A DNA stretch of 6,985 bases, taken from contig CALELI010000104.1 of assembly GCA_937902455.1 (NCBI GenBank), forward strand, positions 1 to 6,985, given 5' to 3'. The stretch is from an uncultured Prevotellaceae bacterium (GTDB lineage Bacteria > Bacteroidota > Bacteroidia > Bacteroidales > Bacteroidaceae). Position numbers and translations under genes: made by a program. The notes beneath the pieces were generated by a model. That model was given only the letters and a program-made list of their open reading frames with translations. It had not been told where the DNA came from and searched no databases. Below are positions 1-5,886 of the stretch, piece by piece (positions within the stretch are counted from its first letter, which is position 1; each line of letters starts with the position of its first letter).

Positions 1-113
1 TCTTAGGGCTGAAGGCTCCCATTTAGGACACCAATCTGCTAAAGAAAAATCTCAAAATCACCTAAAATGTAATTAATAGAACGCCCCTGAAATAAAATTT
101 TTTCAACTTTTAT

Positions 114-144
114 TTTGTATTTCGCTCAACTTTCACTAACTTTG
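114..144 (+). promoter_or_regulatory. Promoter of rho (Bacteroidota primary sigma type)
   Basis: A TTTG at 114-117 is followed after 19 bp by TAACTTTG at 137-144. This is an exact match to the Bacteroidota -33/-7 consensus (TTTG, 19-21 bp, TAnnTTTG). Transcription should begin around position 150, giving a leader of about 36 nt before the rho ATG. The region upstream (1-113) is AT-rich and shows no RNA gene, no convincing terminator and no confident coding sequence. Confidence 0.85.
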
Positions 145-149
145 CAGTC

Positions 150-165
150 GGATATGATCGTATCC
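150..165 (+). promoter_or_regulatory. Dyad / short hairpin at the 5' end of the rho leader
   Basis: GGATATGATCGTATCC is nearly perfectly self-complementary: GGATA pairs with TATCC, a T-G wobble adds a sixth pair, and GATC forms the loop. It lies right at the predicted transcript start, so it would either form a 5'-terminal mRNA stem or act as a DNA operator dyad. The function is inferred. The symmetry is visible in the sequence, but a 16-bp dyad could also arise by chance. Confidence 0.4.
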
Positions 166-185
166 AACACAAAATCCCTTATTTT

Positions 186-2360
186 ATGAAATTTACAAAA
201 GAATTGCTCTCAGGCAAAAGCCTTGAAGAATTGAAAGATATCGCAGTCGGGCTTGGTATCAAACCGGCAAAGATGGATGAAACAGACTTGATGTACGCGA
301 TTATTGATCAGGAGGCAATAAACAATGCTGCCTCCGCAACAGAAAAGCCATCAAGAAAACGCACAAGGATGAAGACTGTCGACCATGTGTATAGCGCCAC
401 TCAGGGAGATGCAACAAAGGTCTCTAATGTAAAGAATGTTGCAATAGATGTAGGTAATGACCTTTTCTCTTCCCTTGCAGGCAAGCGCAAGGAGGAAACA
501 AAAGAAGATAGTTCCGAGTTGCGAACTGAGAACTCAAAGACGAAAGACGAGAACTCAGAGCTGAAAGCTGACAGTCCAAAGACCGAAGAGACTCCTGCAC
601 CTAAGAAACGCGGACGCAAACCAGGAACCAAGAACAAGAAGACTCTCGAACAGGAAGCGGCAGCGGCAGCAGCCATGCTCGCCGAAATCAACTTCGATGA
701 CGATGAAGAGACGACAAAGGAAGACCTTGTCGTAGAAGACAAGAGTGCGACAGAAGCCCAAGTTCCGGAAAAAGAAGAGAAGCCAGCCACAGAAGCCGTC
801 GTAGAGGCTCCTGCCAAGAAAAAGCGTGGCAGACCTAAGAAAGTGAAGGATGAGAGTCCCGAGACGAAAGATGAAAGTCCAAAGGGAAACGCAGAGGTCT
901 TGACCGAGGAAAAAGAAACAGTTCCAGCAGTACAGGAAATGAACGAAAGCAATCACAAGGATAAGCTGGACGACGGAAAGGATTTCATCATCATCCAGGA
1001 CATCCCGCCGCTTCCAGAGGCAAATGACTTCTTGCCAAGTGTACTCGCTAACACCCATCAGGGCAACACAACCGAAGAAGACTTTGGCCCTGACGATCCT
1101 GAAGACTTTCAGGAAGAACCGGTCAGTTTCCGTCATGATACCATAACAGGCAATAATAGCCAGGAACGTCAGAACGATGAACTTGAGACGAACAAACTCA
1201 TAGAAATCCGTCAGCAACCAGCTCAGAAGACGACTGACTATGACTTCAGCAACATCCTGACAGCTTCGGGAGTACTGGAGGCAATGGACGGATACGGATT
1301 CCTTAGAAGTTCCGACTACAACTACCTGGGGTCTCCTGACGATATTTTCGTCAATCCATCACTGATGAAACATTTCGCCCTTAAAACTGGTGACGTGGTA
1401 GAAGGTCCGGTACGTCCTCCAAAGGAGAGCGAGAAATATTTCACAATGGTCAACGTGACGAAAATCAACGGCTGCGACCCTTCTGTAGTAAGGGACCGAG
1501 TACCATTCGAATATCTCACTCCTCTGTTCCCTGACGAGAAGTTCACTCTCTGTAGCGGAAACAACGACAGTTACTCCTCAAGAATCGTCGACCTCTTCAC
1601 CCCAATCGGAAAAGGCCAGAGAGCCCTGATCGTAGCACAGCCGAAGACAGGTAAGACATTATTGATGAAGGACATTGCGAACAGTATTGCAAAGAACCAT
1701 CCTGAGGCTTACCTAATGATGCTGCTCATAGACGAGCGACCAGAAGAAGTGACTGACATGGCACGCACGGTAAACGCAGAAGTGATTGCATCAACCTTCG
1801 ATGCTCCTGCAGACAACCACGTGAAAATTGCGAACCTTGTACTGGAGAAGGCCAAGAGAATGGTTGAATGTGGACACGATGTAGTGATATTCCTTGACAG
1901 CATAACACGTCTGGCCCGTGCATACAACACGGTCAGCCCAGCATCAGGAAAGGTGCTTACCGGTGGTGTGGATGCCAATGCACTGCAGAAGCCAAAGAGA
2001 TTCTTCGGTGCTGCAAGAAACATTGAAGGCGGAGGCTCACTCACCATAATCGCCACAGCCCTCATCGATACAGGCAGCAAGATGGACGAAGTAATCTTCG
2101 AGGAATTCAAGGGAACCGGCAACATGGAACTGCAACTCGACCGTTCACTCTCGAACAAGCGAATCTTCCCATCTGTCAATCTCGTGGCTTCAAGCACGCG
2201 TCGTGACGAACTGCTTCAGGACGACATGACACGCCGCAGAATGTGGATACTCAGGAAGTACATCAGCGACATGAACGTGATTGAATCAATGAACGTCGTG
2301 ATGGACAACATGGAAAAGACAAAGAACAACGAGGAATTCCTGCTCAGTATGAACGGATAG
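186..2360 (+). CDS. rho: Transcription termination factor Rho with large disordered insertion
   Basis: Rho is a hexameric RNA-dependent ATPase and helicase that loads on nascent RNA and releases RNA polymerase. Residues 1-45 form the Rho N-terminal helical (SAP-like) domain. Residues ~50-350 are an acidic/basic low-complexity insertion with AT-hook-like motifs (KRGRKPG 141-147, KKRGRPKK 212-219) and an Ala run (158-163). The cold-shock-type RNA-binding domain follows at ~360-430 (GYGFLRS at 369-375, PDDIFVNP at 384-391). The ATPase domain has Walker A AQPKTGKT 484-491, the catalytic Glu of IDERPEE (E517), Walker B DVVIFLD 565-571, the Q-loop segment GGVDANAL 593-600, the R-loop segment at 615-630, and arginines 659 and 672 aligning with E. 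coli valve R353 and finger R366. All key residues are present, so the enzyme should be active. It is 724 aa against 419 in E. coli, and the difference is the insertion. The ATG at 186 begins the conserved N-terminal domain. Its 3' end overlaps the convergent lipoprotein gene by 17 bp. Confidence 0.98.
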   Translation: MKFTKELLSGKSLEELKDIAVGLGIKPAKMDETDLMYAIIDQEAINNAASATEKPSRKRTRMKTVDHVYSATQGDATKVSNVKNVAIDVGNDLFSSLAGKRKEETKEDSSELRTENSKTKDENSELKADSPKTEETPAPKKRGRKPGTKNKKTLEQEAAAAAAMLAEINFDDDEETTKEDLVVEDKSATEAQVPEKEEKPATEAVVEAPAKKKRGRPKKVKDESPETKDESPKGNAEVLTEEKETVPAVQEMNESNHKDKLDDGKDFIIIQDIPPLPEANDFLPSVLANTHQGNTTEEDFGPDDPEDFQEEPVSFRHDTITGNNSQERQNDELETNKLIEIRQQPAQKTTDYDFSNILTASGVLEAMDGYGFLRSSDYNYLGSPDDIFVNPSLMKHFALKTGDVVEGPVRPPKESEKYFTMVNVTKINGCDPSVVRDRVPFEYLTPLFPDEKFTLCSGNNDSYSSRIVDLFTPIGKGQRALIVAQPKTGKTLLMKDIANSIAKNHPEAYLMMLLIDERPEEVTDMARTVNAEVIASTFDAPADNHVKIANLVLEKAKRMVECGHDVVIFLDSITRLARAYNTVSPASGKVLTGGVDANALQKPKRFFGAARNIEGGGSLTIIATALIDTGSKMDEVIFEEFKGTGNMELQLDRSLSNKRIFPSVNLVASSTRRDELLQDDMTRRRMWILRKYISDMNVIESMNVVMDNMEKTKNNEEFLLSMNG
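528..557 (+). repeat. 21-bp period direct repeat inside the Rho insertion (copy set 1)
   Basis: GAGAACTCA occurs at 528-536 and again at 549-557, exactly 21 bp (seven codons) apart. It encodes the related peptides TENS and DENS within an E/K/S-rich stretch. The spacing keeps the reading frame. This fits local duplication within a disordered segment under little sequence constraint. Confidence 0.5.
849..880 (+). repeat. 21-bp period direct repeat inside the Rho insertion (copy set 2)
   Basis: GATGAGAGTCC (849-859) and GATGAAAGTCC (870-880) are 21 bp apart and differ at one base. They encode the two DESP units of KDESPETKDESPKG. The seven-codon period is the same as in the other repeat pair of this insertion, and SPK is also encoded near 571-579. 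This suggests the insertion grew by duplicating a heptad unit. Confidence 0.5.
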
Positions 2361-3036
2361 TATTCATGAAGGATGACACCTTGTAGTTCTTACGGAACCT
2401 GCGAGGTGCATCCTTATAAATCTGCTGAAGCTGAGGGGTAAGGATAGGGATTCCATAGAGATCCTGATTGCGGTAGCACAGTTCCATGAACCACGAGACT
2501 CCCAGCACATTATCATAATTGTCCTTGATGAATCTGGTTTCCAGTTCTTCAAGGGCTTTTTTATATTCCGCCTCCTTAGCGAACAGAGCCCTCTGGATGC
2601 CAAATGGAGAATATCCCTGAAGGAACAGATAGGCCTGGCTGCGAGGCAGGTCGTTGAGAAGATACACCAGCGAGTCACGGGACTCAAGGAAAGAATAGAG
2701 ACGGTCGTTGAGAGGCGTACCTTCGATTTTCACAGTAGTGTTGGCAATGTTGATGTTGATATCGCCATTCTCGAGAACGATAGGAATGAAATTATCGTTG
2801 CCCATGAAGAGCGACACGAACATGACTGAGTCGAGCGGACCACTCATCTGGAAATGTCCATGAAGGACCTCGCAGGAATCAATGGAACGGATAGTTGCCG
2901 AGGAGAAGTCGCGGATATAGGCCATACTTCCTCCATTGAGAGCAAACTGGGAAGAATTGCCGTCAATGAAATAACTCTTCTCGGCACACGACACCAAGAA
3001 GAGGGAAAATAGGATAATATAAAACAATTTCTTCAT
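2344..3036 (-). CDS. DUF4369-type lipoprotein, no thioredoxin domain
   Basis: A 230-aa lipoprotein. Residues 1-16 are a signal peptide (MKK, then a hydrophobic stretch) ending in the lipobox LVSC, with Cys17 the predicted acylated residue. The following AEKS shows no obvious acidic surface-export signal, so a periplasm-facing location is a guess. Residues ~28-112 resemble DUF4369: a G-x-F-x-x-S-G strand near 60-66, then the PIVLENGDININI segment (85-97) and EGTPLND (105-111). In Bacteroidota this domain commonly sits in front of a thioredoxin/AhpC-like domain. Here the remaining ~115 residues are helical and charged, with no CxxC, so disulfide exchange is unlikely. The biochemical role is unknown. 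It has its own promoter at 3066-3097. The 3' end overlaps rho tail to tail, and the last ~24 codons contain a 47-bp inverted repeat. Confidence 0.85.
   Translation of the reverse strand: MKKLFYIILFSLFLVSCAEKSYFIDGNSSQFALNGGSMAYIRDFSSATIRSIDSCEVLHGHFQMSGPLDSVMFVSLFMGNDNFIPIVLENGDININIANTTVKIEGTPLNDRLYSFLESRDSLVYLLNDLPRSQAYLFLQGYSPFGIQRALFAKEAEYKKALEELETRFIKDNYDNVLGVSWFMELCYRNQDLYGIPILTPQLQQIYKDAPRRFRKNYKVSSFMNTIRSY
2369..2415. repeat. Imperfect inverted repeat just past the rho stop
   Basis: AAGGATGACACCT (2369-2381) pairs with AGGTGCATCCTT (2404-2415), giving 12 base pairs with one bulged A. A small inner stem (GTTC 2386-2389 with GAAC 2395-2398) lies in the loop. It begins 8 nt after the rho stop codon and lies inside the end of the opposing lipoprotein gene. 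Neither side carries a T-tract, so it is not a standard intrinsic terminator. It could be a 3'-end stabilising stem for rho mRNA or a pause site between the converging genes. The pairing is seen; the role is inferred. Confidence 0.45.
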
Positions 3037-3065
3037 TCTATTCCCGTTCCCGCATAAATCGGTTA

Positions 3066-3097
3066 CAAAAATACAATGAAGAAATCAGTTTTGCAAA
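3066..3097 (-). promoter_or_regulatory. Promoter of the DUF4369 lipoprotein gene
   Basis: Read on the minus strand, TTTG (3097-3094) is followed after 20 bp by TATTTTTG (3073-3066). This matches the Bacteroidota consensus TTTG, 19-21 bp, TAnnTTTG. The predicted start near 3060 leaves a leader of about 24 nt. The asnS-lipoprotein gap is 120 bp, much wider than the others on this strand. With this promoter, it indicates that the lipoprotein is transcribed separately from asnS. No intrinsic terminator is visible after asnS in this gap. Confidence 0.8.
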
Positions 3098-3156
3098 TGT
3101 TTTAAAATTCGTTAAGAATCTTTCAACACTTTTTAGTACTTCAGACGCGTTTTTTG

Positions 3157-4551
3157 TTAAAATTCGGCTGTTTTTGGTGTTCTTGGGAACGGAATGACGT
3201 CGCGAATGTTCTGCATTCCCGTAACGAACAGGATGAGACGCTCGAATCCGAGACCAAATCCTCCGTGAGGACAACTTCCGTATTTGCGAGTATCAAGATA
3301 CCACCACATGTCCTTCATCGGAATGCTGAGTTCCTCGATACGCTGTGTCAGTTTCTCGTAGCTGGCTTCACGGATGCTACCGCCGATTATCTCACCAATC
3401 TGAGGGAAAAGTACATCAGTACCCTGGACAGTCTTGCCGTCCTCGTTCTGCTTCATGTAGAATGCCTTTATCTCCTTTGGATAGTCAATCATGATGACAG
3501 GCTTCTGGAAATGCTCCTCTACGAGGTAACGCTCGTGCTCGGAAGCAAGGTCACAACCCCATGATATAGGGAATTCGAACTTATGTCCGTCAGCTACTGC
3601 CTGCTCGAGAATCTTGATACCCTCTGTGTAAGGAAGGCGAACGAAATCTGTATTAACAACTGATTCGAGACGTTCGATAAGTCCCTTGTCAATCATCTTG
3701 TTAAGGAATTCAAGGTCATCACGACAGTTGTCGAGAGCCCACTTCACACAGTACTTGATGAACTCTTCCTCAAGATCCATGAGTTCAGGAAGGTCTATGA
3801 AACAAACCTCAGGCTCTATCATCCAGAACTCTGCAAGATGGCGAGGAGTATTGGAATTTTCTGCACGGAATGTAGGTCCGAATGTATAAATCTGTCCAAG
3901 ACCAGTGGCTCCAAGTTCGCCCTCGAGCTGTCCTGAGACAGTGAGCGAAGTCATCTTGCCGAAGAAGTCATCGGAATAGATAATCTGTCCGTTCTCGTCC
4001 TTCTTGAGATCATACAGGTTCTTTGTAGTGACCTGGAACATCTCGCCTGCACCTTCACAGTCACTGGCCGTGATGAGTGGAGTGTGGAAGTAGAAGAAAC
4101 CCTTCTCGTGGAAGAACTGATGTATAGCCATAGCCATGTTGTGGCGGATACGGAACACTGCACCAAAAGTATTAGTACGAATACGAAGGTGAGCATACTG
4201 ACGCATATACTCGAACGTCTGGCCCTTCTTCTGCATAGGATAGTCAGCAGGACAAGTGCCCAATACTTCTATCTCCTTAGCCTGGATTTCCACATTCTGA
4301 CCAGAACCGATACTCTGAACCAGTTCTCCATTGACACTCAGACAGGCGCCAGTGGTAATCTGCTTCATCATCTCATCATCGAAACGCTCATTGTCGGCAA
4401 CAATCTGGACGTTCTTGATAGTGGAACCATCATTGAGTGCGATGAAACTTACGGCCTTGCTGCCACGCTTGGTACGTACCCAACCTCTGACATTTACATC
4501 TGCACCATAGTCAGTTCGCTGCAGCACATCGATTATCTTTGTTCTTTTCAT
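3157..4551 (-). CDS. asnS: Asparaginyl-tRNA synthetase
   Basis: A class IIb aminoacyl-tRNA synthetase that activates Asn with ATP and charges tRNA-Asn in the cytoplasm. Residues ~18-100 are the OB-fold anticodon-binding domain (VNVRGWVRTKR at 19-29). The catalytic core carries motif 1 around 150-160, the ASDCEGAGEMF segment 162-172, motif 2 (FRAENSNTPRHLAEFWMIEPE, 228-248) and motif 3 (GFGLGFERLI, 431-440). The AENSNTPRHLAEFWM wording separates AsnRS from AspRS and LysRS. Length is 464 aa against 466 in E. coli, so it is full length. No in-frame start lies upstream before a TAG, which fixes the ATG at 4551. It sits 34 bp after the pseudouridine synthase gene, with no promoter in between, and is probably co-transcribed with it. 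The gap contains several overlapping ATG mini-ORFs, one of which (ATGAAATGA) ends across the asnS start. Confidence 0.98.
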   Translation of the reverse strand: MKRTKIIDVLQRTDYGADVNVRGWVRTKRGSKAVSFIALNDGSTIKNVQIVADNERFDDEMMKQITTGACLSVNGELVQSIGSGQNVEIQAKEIEVLGTCPADYPMQKKGQTFEYMRQYAHLRIRTNTFGAVFRIRHNMAMAIHQFFHEKGFFYFHTPLITASDCEGAGEMFQVTTKNLYDLKKDENGQIIYSDDFFGKMTSLTVSGQLEGELGATGLGQIYTFGPTFRAENSNTPRHLAEFWMIEPEVCFIDLPELMDLEEEFIKYCVKWALDNCRDDLEFLNKMIDKGLIERLESVVNTDFVRLPYTEGIKILEQAVADGHKFEFPISWGCDLASEHERYLVEEHFQKPVIMIDYPKEIKAFYMKQNEDGKTVQGTDVLFPQIGEIIGGSIREASYEKLTQRIEELSIPMKDMWWYLDTRKYGSCPHGGFGLGFERLILFVTGMQNIRDVIPFPRTPKTAEF

Positions 4552-4563
4552 TTCATTATTCTA

Positions 4564-4587
4564 TTTCATTGTTCATTTTTCATTGTT
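4564..4587 (-). repeat. Short direct repeat between rluB-like gene and asnS
   Basis: On the plus strand TTTCATTGTT occurs at 4564-4573 and 4578-4587, 14 bp apart; the second copy overlaps the stop codon of the upstream gene. Read in the transcribed direction, it makes an A-rich leader (AACAATGAAA twice) in front of asnS. A-rich, unstructured leaders are usual in Bacteroidota, so it may simply be that. Confidence 0.4.
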
Positions 4588-5842
4588 ATTCTCCTGCATT
4601 AATGTGGAGCATGGCAACTTCCTGTTCTGTAAGGAATCGCCAATCACCACGCTTGAGTCCCTTCTTTGTGAGACCAGCAAACATCACACGGTCGAGTTTC
4701 AGGACTCTGTATCCCAGAGCCTCGAACATACGGCGAACGATGCGGTTCTTGCCTGAATGGATTTCTATTCCGACCTGCTTTCTGTCTGTATCAGATGCAT
4801 AACTGATTTCGTCAGCATGAATCTCACCATCCTCAAGCTGGATACCTTCTGCAAGTTGCTTCATGTCATTAATCGTACAGTTCTTATCGAGATATACATG
4901 ATAGACCTTCTTCTTGAGGTACTTCGGATGAGAGAGCTTTGATGCCAGCTCACCATCGTTGGTAAAGAGCAGGACTCCCGTAGTATTACGGTCGAGACGT
5001 CCCACAGGGTAGATTCTCTCCTTGCAGCAATCCTTCACGAGAGAGAGGACAGTCTTACGGGCCTGAGGATCATCGGCCGTTGTTACATAGTCCTTCGGTT
5101 TGTTGAGAAGCACGTACACCTTCTTCTCCATAGTGACCAGCTGATCATGGAAGTGTACCTCGTCTGTACGCATGACCTTAGTTCCGAGTTCTGTAATCAC
5201 CTGACCGTTTACAGTCACGACTCCTGCCTGGATAAAATCATCAGCTTCACGACGCGAGCAGACTCCTGCATTGGCAAGGAATTTGTTCAGACGTACTGGT
5301 GCATTAGGGTCAACATTATATTCCTGATATTCTATCTGCTTCTTCAGGCTATATTTTGCGTTAGGGTTGTAGTTACCTGTATGGCGTGGTTTCTGTGAAT
5401 GACCTCCGGGACGATTTCCGTAGCCTCCACCCTGATTACCATATTTGCTGTAGCCCCCACCCTGTGAAGGACGGCTGCCATATCCACCACCCTGACGGTT
5501 TCCGTAACCACCCTGGCCGGAATATCCACCTTGGTTGCCATATTTATTGTAGCCCCCACCCTGACGGTTTCCGTAACCGCCCTGAGTTCCACGATTGCCA
5601 TACGATTCCTGACGACCAGGACGGCCACCAGCCTGATTATTATAATTACGATTAGAGTAACCGCCTTGACGATTGTTGTTATAGCCGCCTTGAGCATCAA
5701 AGCCCTGTGGACGGAAAGCGTGTTCGTTTGTGGTACCGTTACTTGAATAGGTTCTTTCTACGCGCTGAAATCGTACGCGCTGACGTCTTGGCTGCTGTTC
5801 ACCTTCACCAGGATTTTGCTGCCACTTTTCATTCTCGTTCAT
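4586..5842 (-). CDS. rluB: RluB-like rRNA pseudouridine synthase with Gly/Tyr/Asn/Arg-rich N-terminal extension
   Basis: A member of the RsuA/RluB/E/F family, which converts specific uridines in rRNA to pseudouridine. The RluB-type 23S target is the best guess; the exact site cannot be read from sequence. Residues ~183-223 are the S4 RNA-binding domain (VRLNKFLANAGVCSRREAD). The catalytic domain spans ~240-400, with the signature GRLDRNTTGVLLFTNDG at 281-297, where Asp284 is the catalytic aspartate; GKNRIVRRMFEALGY lies at 364-378. The first ~180 residues are extra compared with a minimal family member. Residues 46-148 are a GYGNR/GGGYxKYGN low-complexity repeat with 13 Tyr and 9 Arg and almost no acidic residues, resembling RGG-type RNA-binding disordered regions. 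The ATG at 5842 gives MNENEKWQQN. It is 44 bp after the membrane protein gene and 34 bp before asnS, so probably part of the same operon. Confidence 0.93.
   Translation of the reverse strand: MNENEKWQQNPGEGEQQPRRQRVRFQRVERTYSSNGTTNEHAFRPQGFDAQGGYNNNRQGGYSNRNYNNQAGGRPGRQESYGNRGTQGGYGNRQGGGYNKYGNQGGYSGQGGYGNRQGGGYGSRPSQGGGYSKYGNQGGGYGNRPGGHSQKPRHTGNYNPNAKYSLKKQIEYQEYNVDPNAPVRLNKFLANAGVCSRREADDFIQAGVVTVNGQVITELGTKVMRTDEVHFHDQLVTMEKKVYVLLNKPKDYVTTADDPQARKTVLSLVKDCCKERIYPVGRLDRNTTGVLLFTNDGELASKLSHPKYLKKKVYHVYLDKNCTINDMKQLAEGIQLEDGEIHADEISYASDTDRKQVGIEIHSGKNRIVRRMFEALGYRVLKLDRVMFAGLTKKGLKRGDWRFLTEQEVAMLHINAGE
5399..5707 (-). repeat. In-frame coding repeats of the GYGNR low-complexity region
   Basis: This stretch encodes residues 46-148 of the pseudouridine synthase. 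A 23-bp sequence is identical at 5487-5509 and 5556-5578 (69 bp apart, 23 codons; protein GGYGNRQGGGY at 88-98 and 111-121). A 26-bp sequence recurs at 5439-5464 and 5538-5563 with two mismatches (99 bp apart, 33 codons; GGGYxKYGNQGG at 95-106 and 128-139). All periods are multiples of three, so copy-number change would keep the frame. Confidence 0.85.
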
Positions 5843-5886
5843 AATGTGTTTTTAAGTTAATTGTTTAATATCCTAAATATATGTGG

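Noticed and set aside
2..76. Possible 3' tail of an upstream plus-strand gene (24 codons open, then TAA).
   Set aside because: Too short and AT-rich to show any family, and such an open stretch is expected by chance. Sequence to the left would decide it.
555..1217. Long minus-strand open frame (220 codons) opposite rho, with a second one at 401-952.
   Set aside because: Both lie antisense to the low-complexity part of rho. Their products are Ser/Phe/Leu-rich shadows of K/E-rich codons with no domain character, and no promoter precedes them.
3102..3166. 10-bp direct repeat TTAAAATTCG at 3102-3111 and 3157-3166 flanking the asnS 3' end, as a possible insertion scar.
   Set aside because: It is AT-rich, one copy is part of the asnS stop region, and there is no inserted element between the copies. 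Chance is the simpler reading.
5386..5655. Plus-strand open frames opposite the Gly-rich region.
   Set aside because: They are rich in His/Pro/Cys/Asp or Thr/Ile/Val, as expected from reading GGN/TAY/AAY codons backwards. The minus-strand frame has the S4 and catalytic domains, so it is the real gene.
5399..5707. CRISPR-like array because of regularly spaced repeated DNA.
   Set aside because: The spacing varies (69 and 99 bp), the intervening DNA is itself repetitive and keeps the reading frame, and no cas gene is near. These are coding repeats.
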